From assembly GCA_964638865.1 (NCBI GenBank), contig CAZXBG010000026.1, positions 1 through 32,906 on the forward strand: DNA of 32,906 bases. Direction: 5' to 3'. This DNA comes from UBA7236 sp964638865. Its GTDB lineage: Bacteria; Bacteroidota; Bacteroidia; Chitinophagales; BACL12. This document shows, piece by piece, positions 15,183 to 24,468 of the stretch. The notes below the pieces were generated by a model, which saw only the letters and a list, made by a program, of their open reading frames with translations, had not been told where the DNA came from and did not search any database. Position 1 is the first letter of the stretch. Each line of letters begins with the position of its first letter. The position numbers and the translations under genes are program-made.

Positions 15183-16232
15183 TTATTTTTTTATCAACAC
15201 CTCATTCAAAGTATTCACTCCTGCAGGACGTTGCCTGTAAAAATAATCGGGACCTACTAATAATTTGCCAAAAACAAAATTTTGGATTATTGCAAGATCA
15301 TTATCATTGTTAAATATGCCGTAGTATTTATCGAGATCAAATTGCAGAGGTTTATCGTCGCTGGTGTATTGGGTTTTGGTGCGATAAGTGATGGGGCGAT
15401 AATATATTTTTAATGCTGTGGTTATCTTATTTTTATCGGTAACCATTATTACACATGCCGGTACAGTAGTAAGTATGGAATCTTTTTTCTCCGGCTCGTT
15501 TATAAAATATTCGGCGTTCAACAGTTTAAATTGTTTGAGATAAAAGGAAATTATTTCCGGATTTGCGGAGGTAGTATGTTTTTTGATGGAAGCAACATCA
15601 TATTTTCCGTCTTCCTTTTTTATTATGGAAAAAGAGGAATCTTTTAATGTTGGATAAGTAATATCCAGTTGGATTATATCTTCCGGATTATAGGCAAAAA
15701 TATTTTCGCTTTTCCAATCCGTTTCATCGGTAAAAAATACAGTGGAAATACTTCCTGAAAATCCCGGGATATTTACAACAAAGGTATGTTCTGATCCCTC
15801 CATCAACAGGAAATTTCCGTTAAGTGCATCGCTATATTCCCCAATATAAAATCCCTTTGTTTTTTCTCCCTTTTTATTAAATATTTCTACCTTTGTTCTT
15901 TTTCCGGCTATACCTTTAACAACATTATTGTGCATCGATTTTGCAACCGGCACTTTTACTTCCAATTGATTTAGCGTACGCATTAAATTGGAAATTGCGT
16001 CAGGCCGAGGGGTATATTTTTCGTTTAATACCCAAATATTATTTTTTTGTTGAAGTTGAATTGTTTCTCCTTTCAGGTTGGATAAAACTATTTTACTGAT
16101 TTGAGTTGTGTCTTCCACGGCAAACGCAGTATCCTTTTTTGAATAGGAGCCAAGATTTTTTCTGATGATGGTGAAATATGCAACCACCGCCAATACCAAA
16201 AACAATATAAAATATAACCAGTTACGTTTCAT
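15183..16232 (-). CDS. DUF4340 domain protein, partner of GldG
   Basis: This 349-residue protein has one N-terminal membrane helix (about residues 5-23) and a long extracytoplasmic beta-rich part containing DUF4340-like repeats (ISKIVLSNLKGETIQLQQ, GKRTKVEIFNKKGEKTKGF, DIIQLDITYPTLKDSSFSI). Its ATG shares one base with the gldG stop (TAATG), so the two are translationally coupled. Proteins of this type commonly accompany GldG-like ABC auxiliary subunits; a role in the same envelope complex is inferred. The exact function is unknown. The last residues (VNTLNEVLIKK) reach a stop next to the convergent kelch-like gene. Confidence 0.88.
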   Translation of the reverse strand: MKRNWLYFILFLVLAVVAYFTIIRKNLGSYSKKDTAFAVEDTTQISKIVLSNLKGETIQLQQKNNIWVLNEKYTPRPDAISNLMRTLNQLEVKVPVAKSMHNNVVKGIAGKRTKVEIFNKKGEKTKGFYIGEYSDALNGNFLLMEGSEHTFVVNIPGFSGSISTVFFTDETDWKSENIFAYNPEDIIQLDITYPTLKDSSFSIIKKEDGKYDVASIKKHTTSANPEIISFYLKQFKLLNAEYFINEPEKKDSILTTVPACVIMVTDKNKITTALKIYYRPITYRTKTQYTSDDKPLQFDLDKYYGIFNNDNDLAIIQNFVFGKLLVGPDYFYRQRPAGVNTLNEVLIKK

Positions 16233-17965
16233 TAAGATGCATATTTACGATTGCGGATGAAAAAATATATTCCGCTGAAAAGATATAATAAAATAAGTGG
16301 TGCTATCATGTTCAATAATTGCCATTGAATTCGGTTTTCTCCTGATTTTTGTTCATCCAAAGGACGTAATTTTATTTCTTTAGCTCTTGTTTCTATTAAA
16401 CCATTTTTATCGCAGAGATATTCCACACAATTCATGGCAAAATTTTTATTGCCATAAACATATTGTTCTATATAATTAATTCCCAAAATATCGGGTTTCC
16501 CTTCTTTATTCACATAATTTTTTATGAGATCACCATCGCTAATCAATATTTGTTTAGATGGTTTTCCTTTTTCAATAAATTTTTTGTCCTGATAACCATA
16601 TCCATTATTATGCAACTGATTTGCAGTTGGTTTGAGGGATGAAAATGCGGATTTGAATTCTCCCTCCAATAAAACTGCCACAGCCAAATTCGGTTTGTTG
16701 TATTGTTCATCGGTTGGCGCTAGTTTTTCATTTACGATATTAAAATTTATTCGCGCAGGAACATTTAAGTAGCGGCTTAAAGTGGAAGTGGATAATAAAA
16801 TTGTTTTTGTAATTCCCGGAACTGCGAGCGTGTCTATTGTACTCACAAATTTTCCTTCCACAGCATCTACATTCTTGCTTACAGGGTGTTTGTTATTATA
16901 ATTATTTAAAACCGGATTATAGGGCCAGGGTCGCTGCACAAAATTTTCGGAATTTGCTATTGGTGCTTTAATATGCGTGCTCTGTTTATCCTGAATGATA
17001 TTGGAATTGATTCGCGCGCCGTACTGTATAAACTGATCGGTTAAATTGAGTTCCCGTTCTATTGCCATAAACTGTCCCTGTCCTGTATACAAACTATCGT
17101 ACTCTGCAATTACAGGATCTATAAACCACAATACATTTCCTCCCTGCATGATGTATTGGTCGATAATAAATTTCCCCTTCTGTGAAAACCCAACTAAAGG
17201 TTTTGCAACTATAATCGCTTTTATTTCTTTAGGAATTTCGAAGGTGCTGTCATCTTCAAGATCTATTTGTGTTACATTGTACAATTCATTTAACGATGCG
17301 GCAATATCATTTAATTCCAGCCTGTCGAGTTCCCCATGTCCGGAAATAAATGCGACATAAGGTTTTTCCTTTTCTGTTAATTCGCGAATTGCTTTTGTAA
17401 AATTATATTCCAGTAATGAAATGGAAACGGAAGGGTCGCTGTCGGGTGTTAAGGGCAAAGGCATGGTTCCGCGGTCGACAAGCGGAAACGACATTTGCAG
17501 ATCTTTATAGTGAAGTGATACAAAAGGAAATAAATATTTTACGGAAGTTTCGTCGGTGGCACTTTCGAAAAATTGCACGGAAAAAACTCCGTTATCCTCC
17601 AGATCAATTATAAAATCTGCCTGGTTATTTTCATCCGGAATAGAGAAGGGGTCAAAAACATCATACTGAATATTATCTCCCCCATAATTTTTAAACTGAT
17701 CGAGCAGTTCAGTAGTTGCTTGCTGCAGGCGTTGTAAATTCGGCGTTAGATCGCCTGCCAGATAAACGCGTACAAAAATAATGTCTTCCTGTTTTTCCAA
17801 TAATACCTTAGTTGGTTCGCTTACAGAAAATCTTTTTTCTTCTGTTAGATCAAACCGAAAAAATAATCCCGAAGCTAAAAAATTGACCAATATTATTATA
17901 AAAATTAATAATATCAATCCCAGGATCGATCGCCGTCTGTTTTTTTTATATTGCTTATTGATCAC
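16232..17965 (-). CDS. gldG: Gliding-motility ABC transporter auxiliary subunit GldG
   Basis: GldG is the extracytoplasmic/auxiliary component of the GldAFG ABC transporter needed for gliding in Flavobacterium. The 577 residues include an N-terminal membrane helix (about 15-37), a family-typical FRFDLTEEKRFSVSEPTK segment right after it, an ABC_transp_aux-type domain with the FISGHGELDR motif near residue 210 and GGNVLWFIDPV near 275, and a C-terminal helix (about 548-570) followed by a short basic tail. The start is a GTG at 17965. The stop overlaps the ATG of the DUF4340 gene. gldF lies 154 bp upstream; that spacer holds short tandem words rather than the tight junction usual for gldFG. Confidence 0.94.
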   Translation of the reverse strand: MINKQYKKNRRRSILGLILLIFIIILVNFLASGLFFRFDLTEEKRFSVSEPTKVLLEKQEDIIFVRVYLAGDLTPNLQRLQQATTELLDQFKNYGGDNIQYDVFDPFSIPDENNQADFIIDLEDNGVFSVQFFESATDETSVKYLFPFVSLHYKDLQMSFPLVDRGTMPLPLTPDSDPSVSISLLEYNFTKAIRELTEKEKPYVAFISGHGELDRLELNDIAASLNELYNVTQIDLEDDSTFEIPKEIKAIIVAKPLVGFSQKGKFIIDQYIMQGGNVLWFIDPVIAEYDSLYTGQGQFMAIERELNLTDQFIQYGARINSNIIQDKQSTHIKAPIANSENFVQRPWPYNPVLNNYNNKHPVSKNVDAVEGKFVSTIDTLAVPGITKTILLSTSTLSRYLNVPARINFNIVNEKLAPTDEQYNKPNLAVAVLLEGEFKSAFSSLKPTANQLHNNGYGYQDKKFIEKGKPSKQILISDGDLIKNYVNKEGKPDILGINYIEQYVYGNKNFAMNCVEYLCDKNGLIETRAKEIKLRPLDEQKSGENRIQWQLLNMIAPLILLYLFSGIYFFIRNRKYAS

Positions 17966-18119
17966 GTTTTAATTTTCAATTTAAGGCATTTCGTGAATCG
18001 TGAATCGTGAGAGTATATTCTACTCGGATCAAACTCCCCGTTTACCACTTTCCCGGAATAAAAACTTACGGCTACCAAAAAGTAAATCTCACCACTGCCC
18101 CTCACCGCTCACCCCCCCC
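17966..18119. repeat. Short tandem-word tract between gldF and gldG
   Basis: The bases CGTGAAT repeat about three times at 17992-18010, and a C-rich run of CTCACC/CACCACT-like words occupies about 18088-18128. No gene is present. The tract reaches the last codons of gldF. Confidence 0.5.
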
Positions 18120-18851
18120 TCACCACTTCCTGCTCCCCAAAGTTGTTTTTGTCATTAATAAAAATAATGTTACCATACTCGTAAAATATAATACATCTCT
18201 AAAGTCTATATATCCTTTGCTAATATTTTGATAATGTTGGTTAATACTAATCGCGTTAAAATAGGTATCTGCTGTTCCTACAAATGCGGGAATAAGAGAT
18301 AAGGAATCAAATGCCAGATAAAAAAAGAAACAGGCAAACATTCCTGCAATAAAAGCTACTATCTGATTATTTGTAATGCCGGAGGTAAAAATGGAAATTG
18401 CGACAAAGGTGGCACCTAAAAATACCAGTCCGATATAAGAACCAATAATTCCGCCTGTGTCAACATTTCCTGCCGGCGATGCAAGGGCACTTATTGTAAA
18501 ATAATACAGGATGGTAGGCAAAACAGAAAAAATAACCAAAACAAGAGCAGCAAAATATTTGCCCAATATAATCTGTGTATCCGATATCGGTTTGGTAGTT
18601 ATGAATTCGATAGTGCCGCTATTTTTTTCTTCTGCAAACGACCGCATTGTAATAGCAGGTATCAGAAACATGAATATCCAGGGAGCAAAACTGAAAAAAG
18701 AATCCAAAGTGGCATATCCGTCGTCAAGAATATTTGTTTCCGGAAAAACCCAGGCAAATAATCCATTGGCCACCAAAAATATGGTTATGGCAATGTAACC
18801 TATTAGGGAACTGAAAAATACGTTGAGTTCTTTTCTGAAAATAGCCAGCAC
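18120..18851 (-). CDS. gldF: Gliding-motility ABC transporter permease GldF
   Basis: GldF is the membrane permease of the GldAFG transporter. The 243-residue protein has six predicted membrane helices. The N-terminal LAIFRKELNVFFSSLIGYI and the RSFAEEKNSGTIEFITTKPIS cytoplasmic stretch are characteristic of ABC-2 permeases of this family. The start is a GTG at 18851; an in-frame stop five codons upstream rules out a longer form except via weak codons. A -7 box TAAATTTG lies at 18878-18885 on the minus strand, 26 bp ahead of the GTG. gldG and the DUF4340 gene follow on the same strand. Confidence 0.94.
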   Translation of the reverse strand: MLAIFRKELNVFFSSLIGYIAITIFLVANGLFAWVFPETNILDDGYATLDSFFSFAPWIFMFLIPAITMRSFAEEKNSGTIEFITTKPISDTQIILGKYFAALVLVIFSVLPTILYYFTISALASPAGNVDTGGIIGSYIGLVFLGATFVAISIFTSGITNNQIVAFIAGMFACFFFYLAFDSLSLIPAFVGTADTYFNAISINQHYQNISKGYIDFRDVLYFTSMVTLFLLMTKTTLGSRKW

Positions 18852-18877
18852 TTTAATCTTAGTTATTTATAAGGATG

Positions 18878-18885
18878 CAAATTTA
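18878..18885 (-). promoter_or_regulatory. -7 box upstream of gldF
   Basis: TAAATTTG on the minus strand matches the -7 consensus. No clear TTG is placed at the right distance upstream. It follows the terminator of the preceding adhesin gene, which supports a separate promoter for gldFG. Confidence 0.4.
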
Positions 18886-18977
18886 AGTATTCTGTATCTT
18901 AGGTTACTAACGTAAAAGGTGTATTGGATGTTATAATTCTGTCATAGTAAGGAGAAAATCACTTGCAAGAGTTGGTT

Positions 18978-19009
18978 AAAAAAAACCCTCTCCTTTGGGG
19001 AGAGGGTTT
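18978..19009 (-). terminator. Rho-independent terminator of the repeat adhesin gene
   Basis: A perfect 11 bp stem (AAACCCTCTCC with GGAGAGGGTTT, 5 nt loop) is followed on the minus strand by a run of T. It lies about 25 bp after the stop of the 1710-residue gene and separates it from gldF. Confidence 0.88.
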
Positions 19010-19032
19010 CTGGTTACTGATTTGATGAACTT

Positions 19033-22000
19033 TTACTTTTCAATCACTAATTTTTGTTGTAAAGGCTGTCCGTCCTGTTGTATAAGGGTTATAATATACA
19101 TTCCGGAGGTGAACAATGTAGTTTCAAATTGTTCAGTATAGTTGCCTATTGAAAGTTGTTTTGCTTGATTCACAACAATTTTACCGGAAATGTCAGTGAT
19201 CAACAAGGTAGTATTTCCACCAGTTGTAACATTGTAATGCACTGTAAACATTTCGGCTGCCGGATTAGGAGTAACCGCTAAAATAGCTTCCTCTTCAATT
19301 CCAATACGGCAATCATCCTCTACTCTCAATAATTTTGATGCCCTTGTACAGCCTGTTGTGATAACAAATGCATAATACTTTCCAACTATTGTTGTAGTGT
19401 AAGTATTTGATGTTGCACCTGCTATTAGGGTATTGTTTCTATACCACTCATAGGTTGCTCCGGGAGTTACAGGAACACTCATCATAAGATCCGGTCCACA
19501 TAAATTTACCGTTCCCGATGGAGTGATCGCAATTCTTTCAGCATACTTTAATTTGATCTCCCCAGATGTTGAACTGCAAACTCCACTGGTTGCTACTGCG
19601 CGATATTTACCATTTAGAGTTGCAGAATAAGTAGGATTTGTTGCACCCGGAATATCAACTCCATTTAATTGCCATTGTATGGAAGCAGCGTCTGTTGTTG
19701 CTGTTAGCATGGTATTCGCTTCAAAACAAATTAATGTTCCGTCAGAAGATATGCTTACCGTTGGCGCTGTATCAGAAGTTGTTGCAATTTCATTAGAAGT
19801 GCCTGAACATCCATTTTCAGAAACTGTTACAGAAAATAAACCAGTTGTTGAAACTATTATTGAAGTTCCTGTTTCGCCGGTTGTCCATAAATAATCGTCG
19901 TAAGTTCCAACTACACTTAATCCAACTGAGCCACCACAGAAAGCAGTAGGTCCGTCAGCAATAATTGTTGGGGTTGGATTTAAATTTTCGGTAACATCAG
20001 TTGAAGTTGACATACCCATACAACCGTTCGCGTCTGTAATAGTTACAGAATAACTTCCGCTTGCATCCACTAAAATTGAGGAGGTAGTTTCTCCATTACT
20101 CCATAAATATTCTGATGCCGCAGTTGCAGATAAAACAACATCACCACCTTCGCAGAATGTTGTTGCACCATCAGGTGTTATACTTGCAGTTGGATTTGTA
20201 TTAACTATTACAGAAATAATGTTGGAAGTATTTAATCCGTTTACGGCATAATAATCTCCGCTCTCCGTAACTACTATCGATTGTGTAGTTTCACCCGTGT
20301 TCCAAACATTTCCTTCTGCTTCAGTAGAAGTTAAAGTAACAGATCCACCTTCACAAAATTCAACAGGACCGTCTGCAGATATTGTTACAGAACCGCACAC
20401 ATTTACTGTAACGGTAATAATTTCAGAAACATCGCTGCATCCTTCTAAATTAAATGCAGTAACAGAATAATCATCTGCTGTTGTTACATTTATTGTTGAG
20501 GTAGTTTCACCGTTACTCCACAAATAACTTGTTCCTCCAACTGCTATTAAATTTACTGATTCGCCTTCACAAATTGTGGTTGGGCCATCAGCAGAAATGC
20601 TTGCACTTGGATTTGCATTTACAGTAACAGAAATTATATTGGAGGTATTTAAACCATTGTCGGCATAATAATCTCCACCAACTGTTACAACAATCGATTG
20701 TGTAGTTTCACCGGTGTTCCAAATATTTCCGGTTGCTTCAGAAGAAGTTAAAGTAACAGATCCACCTTCACAAAATTCAACAGGACCATCAGCAGAAATA
20801 GTTACTGATCCGCAAACATTTACAGTAACGGTAACAATATCAGAAACATCGCTACATCCATCTAAATTAAATGCAGTAACTGAATAATTATCTGAAGAAG
20901 TTACATTTATAGAAGTAGTTGTTTCGCCAGTACTCCATATATAACTTGTTCCGCCGGTTGCAGTTAAATTTACAGATTCGCCTTCACAAATTGTTGTTGA
21001 GCCATCAGCAGAAATATCTGCACTTGGATTTGCATTAACTGTAACACTTGTTGATGCTGATGTTCCTTCGCATCCGTTTGCGTCAGTAATTGTAACAGAA
21101 TAACTTCCACTTGCATCCACCAAAATTGAACCGGTTGTTTCGCCATTGCTCCATAAATAAGCGGAAGCAGCAGTTGCAGTTAAGGTAACATCACCACCTG
21201 CACAAAAATCAACAGGTCCGTCGGCAGAAATAGTTGCAACAGGATTTGAATTTTCAGTAACAGTTGTAGAACCTGATAGGTTCATACATCCATTTGCATC
21301 CGTAATTGTTACAGAAAAACTACCGCTTGCATCAACTAATATAGAAGAAGTAGTTTCTCCATTGCTCCATAAATAATCTGATGCGGCAGTTGCGGTTAAT
21401 GTAACGTCGCCACCCTCACAGAATGTTGTTGATCCATCAGGAGTTATAGTTGCTGTTGGATTTGGATTTACTTCAATGTGTATCGGATCGGAAATAGCAG
21501 AGCAATCATTTTTTGTGAGTTCAACAGAATAATCACCAGTTGTAGAAACGGTAATAGTTGCAGTTGTTGCTCCATTGCTCCATAAATAACCATCCGCAAT
21601 AATAGGAACACTTAAAGTTACAGATTCTCCATCACAAAATTCAGTTGGACCATCTGCTTCAATAATCGCAACAGGTAAAGGAGTTGATTCGATATTAATT
21701 GTGTTTGATGTTCTTACGCATCCTGCTCCATTATCTATTGTTAAAGAATAGTCACCAGTTAATGTTACTGCATTTGTTTCGGTAACAGAACCATCACTCC
21801 ATAAATAATTTAAATGATGATCAGCGGTGCTCAGCACAACAGATTCTCCATCACAAAAAGTTGTTTCGCCTTCTGCAACAATTGTAATTGCATCAGGGCA
21901 GAAAGTATTTGTTATGGTATAACCTGTGTAATACGTGGAACTGTAATAATGCACTCTAATATAATAAACGCCGGCAGGTGCGTCTAATTCACTAACTGTT

Positions 22001-24165
22001 GTTCCACCATAATTAGAACCTGATGCGATAACAGTTTCGGCGCTGTTTAATATTTGAACGGTATTATATTGACCGTTTGGATTTGCAAGTGTTGCAGTTA
22101 AATCACCGGCACTGTGTGTTGTGAAGGTAAAATAATCAGATTCGTCATAAGTACCTCCATTGTTCCGATAACCAATATGTCCTTCCATGGTAGAATTAGT
22201 TAACATATCCAATGCATTTACAGCGTCGTTGTTTGGTTCTGCATCCACGGTGTAATCAGCCATATTAACTGAATTTGTCAGTGTATACCCGCTGTAATGT
22301 GATGCACCATAATAATACATTCTTGCATAATAGGTACCTGCAGCTAATCCGTTTGAAGTGAAACTTGCTGATCCGTAACCTGAGGAAGAACCCAATAAAG
22401 ATGTGCCGTCATTGTCGTATAAATATAGAGAATTATAATGACCAATTTCTGTGCTTGAAAATGAAATTGTAATATTTCCATCATTTGTTGTTGTAAATGC
22501 ATAGTAATCACTTTGATCATAAGTACCACCATTTATTCGATGTCCGATATGACCATTTACTGATCCGTTTTCTGACATTGGCAAAGCTTGTGCCGGCGTA
22601 TCATTTGGTTCTAAATCATTTACTATTCCGTTTGTAGTTACGGTATTAGTTAAGGTATATCCGCTAAAATGTGTTGCACCATAATAATACATTAATGCAT
22701 AGTAAGTGCCTGCAGCCAACCCGTTTGCTGTAAAAGAAGCGCCTCCATATCCAGAAGCTGTAGCTAATTGTGTTGTGCCGTCAATATCATATAAATTAAT
22801 AGTATTGTAATGCGATGGTTCAGTGCTTGTAAATGCAATTGTTATATTTCCATCATTTGTTGTTGTGAATTGATAATAATCAGAATAATCATAATCTCCT
22901 CCATTAATTCTATAACCGATGTGTCCGTTAACGGAACCATTTTCCGACATAGAAAGAGCGGTAAGATATGTTCCGTTTGGTTCTATATCATTTACAATGC
23001 CATCTATTATTACTGCATTTGTTAATGTATATCCGCTATAATTTGGGGTGCCGTAATAATACATTCTGGCATAATAGGTTCCGGCCGCCAATCCTGACTC
23101 GGTAAGTGATGCACTGCCATATCCGGATGCTGATGCAAGTAATGTTGTTCCATTATTATCGTATAAATAAATGGTATTATAATGTCCTGCTTCAGAACTT
23201 AAAAACGATAGATTTATATTTCCATCGTTTGTGGTTGTAAATTGATAATAATCACTTAGATCATAAACGCCACCGTTATTTCTATAACCAATATGACCGG
23301 TAACTGAACTATTTTCCACCATGGTTAATGCCTCGGCAACCGTGCCATTTGGTTCAGCATCATTTACAATACCATCAGTAATTACTGTGTTAGTTAGGGT
23401 GTATCCGCTATATTGAGAGGTTGAGTAATAATACATTCTAACATAATAGGTTCCGGCTGCGAGTCCATTTTCTGTAACAGACGCTCCTCCATAACCCGAT
23501 ACTGATGTAAGTAATGTTGTTCCGTCATTGTCATACAGATATATTGAATTATAATGGCCAACTTCAGAACTTGTGAATGCAATATTTACATTGCCATCGT
23601 TTGTAGTAGTAAACTGATAATAATCGCTCATATCGTCTGCGCCTCCATTATAGACATAGCCGATATGTCCCGTTTTGCTGCTATTTTCAGCCATCAAGAG
23701 TGCTGTTCCGGGCGTATCATTGTTTTCAATATCATTTGCCTGGGGCGGAGAGGCAATAGCTACTGAAACAGTATAATCGGATAGTGAGGCAGCGCTATAT
23801 GCTTTAATTGCAACATAATAAGTTCCACCTGCCCTTCCATTTACTGTAACAGAAAAAGTTCCCGGTGCTAAATTCAAAACAGTGCCTAATTCGGTAGTTC
23901 CGTTGCTATCATAAATTATGAGATAGGCATATCCGGCTCCCGTTAAAACCATTGTTGCCGTAATGTTCCCATCAACCCCTGTTGTGAATTGATAATAATC
24001 CGCAGGGTCGTCGACAGTGTTTCCGGTAGATCCTGTTACATCGGTTCCAACCGTGAGGGTTTCAGCACCTGTGTAGGCGTCGTTGTCTGGTTCCGTGTCG
24101 GCCCAGGTTTGTGTTGCCATGCAGAGTATAATTGCAAGGCTTAAGAGTAATTTGTTAAGGTTCAT
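19033..24165 (-). CDS. Giant T9SS-secreted repeat protein (PPC-like and Ig-like repeats), putative adhesin
   Basis: This protein has 1710 residues from the ATG at 24165, which begins a good signal peptide (MNLNKLLLSLAIILCMA, cut near TWA). An upstream ORF extension to 24270 is not used: it has no signal and covers the promoter. A divergent PPC-like domain (about 20-135) is followed by five PPC-like repeats of about 120 residues (about 143-758), each with 'GHIGYRNNGG', 'DYYQFTTTNDGNI', 'YLYDNDGTTLL' and 'LAAGTYYARMYYY'. Then come twelve Ig/PKD-like repeats of about 70 residues with 'FCEGGSVTL' and 'YLWSNGETT' cores. A type A T9SS sorting domain (TPNPAAEMFTVHYN to LVIEK) closes it. Its size and architecture suggest a surface adhesin or matrix protein. 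Neighbours are a response regulator upstream and gldF downstream. Confidence 0.9.
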   Translation of the reverse strand: MNLNKLLLSLAIILCMATQTWADTEPDNDAYTGAETLTVGTDVTGSTGNTVDDPADYYQFTTGVDGNITATMVLTGAGYAYLIIYDSNGTTELGTVLNLAPGTFSVTVNGRAGGTYYVAIKAYSAASLSDYTVSVAIASPPQANDIENNDTPGTALLMAENSSKTGHIGYVYNGGADDMSDYYQFTTTNDGNVNIAFTSSEVGHYNSIYLYDNDGTTLLTSVSGYGGASVTENGLAAGTYYVRMYYYSTSQYSGYTLTNTVITDGIVNDAEPNGTVAEALTMVENSSVTGHIGYRNNGGVYDLSDYYQFTTTNDGNINLSFLSSEAGHYNTIYLYDNNGTTLLASASGYGSASLTESGLAAGTYYARMYYYGTPNYSGYTLTNAVIIDGIVNDIEPNGTYLTALSMSENGSVNGHIGYRINGGDYDYSDYYQFTTTNDGNITIAFTSTEPSHYNTINLYDIDGTTQLATASGYGGASFTANGLAAGTYYALMYYYGATHFSGYTLTNTVTTNGIVNDLEPNDTPAQALPMSENGSVNGHIGHRINGGTYDQSDYYAFTTTNDGNITISFSSTEIGHYNSLYLYDNDGTSLLGSSSGYGSASFTSNGLAAGTYYARMYYYGASHYSGYTLTNSVNMADYTVDAEPNNDAVNALDMLTNSTMEGHIGYRNNGGTYDESDYFTFTTHSAGDLTATLANPNGQYNTVQILNSAETVIASGSNYGGTTVSELDAPAGVYYIRVHYYSSTYYTGYTITNTFCPDAITIVAEGETTFCDGESVVLSTADHHLNYLWSDGSVTETNAVTLTGDYSLTIDNGAGCVRTSNTINIESTPLPVAIIEADGPTEFCDGESVTLSVPIIADGYLWSNGATTATITVSTTGDYSVELTKNDCSAISDPIHIEVNPNPTATITPDGSTTFCEGGDVTLTATAASDYLWSNGETTSSILVDASGSFSVTITDANGCMNLSGSTTVTENSNPVATISADGPVDFCAGGDVTLTATAASAYLWSNGETTGSILVDASGSYSVTITDANGCEGTSASTSVTVNANPSADISADGSTTICEGESVNLTATGGTSYIWSTGETTTSINVTSSDNYSVTAFNLDGCSDVSDIVTVTVNVCGSVTISADGPVEFCEGGSVTLTSSEATGNIWNTGETTQSIVVTVGGDYYADNGLNTSNIISVTVNANPSASISADGPTTICEGESVNLIAVGGTSYLWSNGETTSTINVTTADDYSVTAFNLEGCSDVSEIITVTVNVCGSVTISADGPVEFCEGGSVTLTSTEAEGNVWNTGETTQSIVVTESGDYYAVNGLNTSNIISVIVNTNPTASITPDGATTFCEGGDVVLSATAASEYLWSNGETTSSILVDASGSYSVTITDANGCMGMSTSTDVTENLNPTPTIIADGPTAFCGGSVGLSVVGTYDDYLWTTGETGTSIIVSTTGLFSVTVSENGCSGTSNEIATTSDTAPTVSISSDGTLICFEANTMLTATTDAASIQWQLNGVDIPGATNPTYSATLNGKYRAVATSGVCSSTSGEIKLKYAERIAITPSGTVNLCGPDLMMSVPVTPGATYEWYRNNTLIAGATSNTYTTTIVGKYYAFVITTGCTRASKLLRVEDDCRIGIEEEAILAVTPNPAAEMFTVHYNVTTGGNTTLLITDISGKIVVNQAKQLSIGNYTEQFETTLFTSGMYIITLIQQDGQPLQQKLVIEK
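20209..21046 (-). repeat. Tandem duplication of a two-domain unit inside the adhesin
   Basis: Two adjacent units of about 420 bp (about 20209-20625 and 20626-21046) are strongly similar at the DNA level and encode Ig-like repeats 5-6 and 7-8. The protein words NVCGSVTISADGPVEFCEGG and NTGETTQSIVV occur in both. This points to a fairly recent in-frame duplication. Confidence 0.75.
21890..23735 (-). repeat. Five tandem PPC-like repeats of about 360 bp
   Basis: The repeats keep the same period and long shared words at both protein and DNA level. Each begins near 'NDxEPNGT' and ends with 'GYTLTNxV'. The last one (nearest the Ig-like part) is the most diverged. Confidence 0.75.
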
Positions 24166-24201
24166 AAAGTTGATTTTTTGTGATTGAAAAAAAAGTAAAC
24201 A

Positions 24202-24232
24202 CGAAGCTAGGTTTATAGAATGGGGAGCACAA
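24202..24232 (-). promoter_or_regulatory. Candidate promoter of the repeat adhesin
   Basis: On the minus strand TTG (24230-24232), a 20 bp spacer and TAGCTTCG (24202-24209) fit the consensus with one mismatch in the -7 box. The ATG at 24165 lies 36 bp beyond. Confidence 0.45.
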
Positions 24233-24273
24233 CAGCGAATATTAGTAGGGGGGGGATTGACAATTGACAATTA

Positions 24274-24305
24274 GACCTACCAGGTTTTTTTTAACCTGTG
24301 AGGTC
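24274..24305. repeat. Isolated REP palindrome, third locus
   Basis: GACCTACCAGGTT, a T-rich centre, then AACCTGTGAGGTC. The right arm matches the REPs around the transposase at 5006-6150; the left arm has two changed bases. No transposase gene is near. Confidence 0.75.
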
Positions 24306-24468
24306 TGATGGAATTTAAAAACAATGGAGAATGGAACAGCCGAAAAAAATTGACAATTGATAATTAACAATGTCGGTTTAGTTAGAGAGGAAATTAATTT
24401 CTAAGATTAAAAACATCAGCGACTGCATTAAATGTGACTGGCCGTCTTGGTTAATTGTCAATTATCAA

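Larger units (their letters stand above)
24166..24468. other. Gap between adhesin and response regulator
   Basis: The 303 bp contain no gene. They hold the adhesin promoter candidate, a run of nine G at about 24248-24255, an isolated REP palindrome (24274-24305) and three CAATTGACAATT-type tracts. Confidence 0.6.

Noticed and set aside
19033..24165. Regular repeats that might be read as a CRISPR or VNTR array
   Set aside because: The repeats are in frame, 210-360 bp long, and encode tandem protein domains in one intact reading frame.
24166..24270. N-terminal extension of the giant adhesin to 24270
   Set aside because: The signal peptide starts at 24165, and the extension covers the candidate promoter and a run of G.
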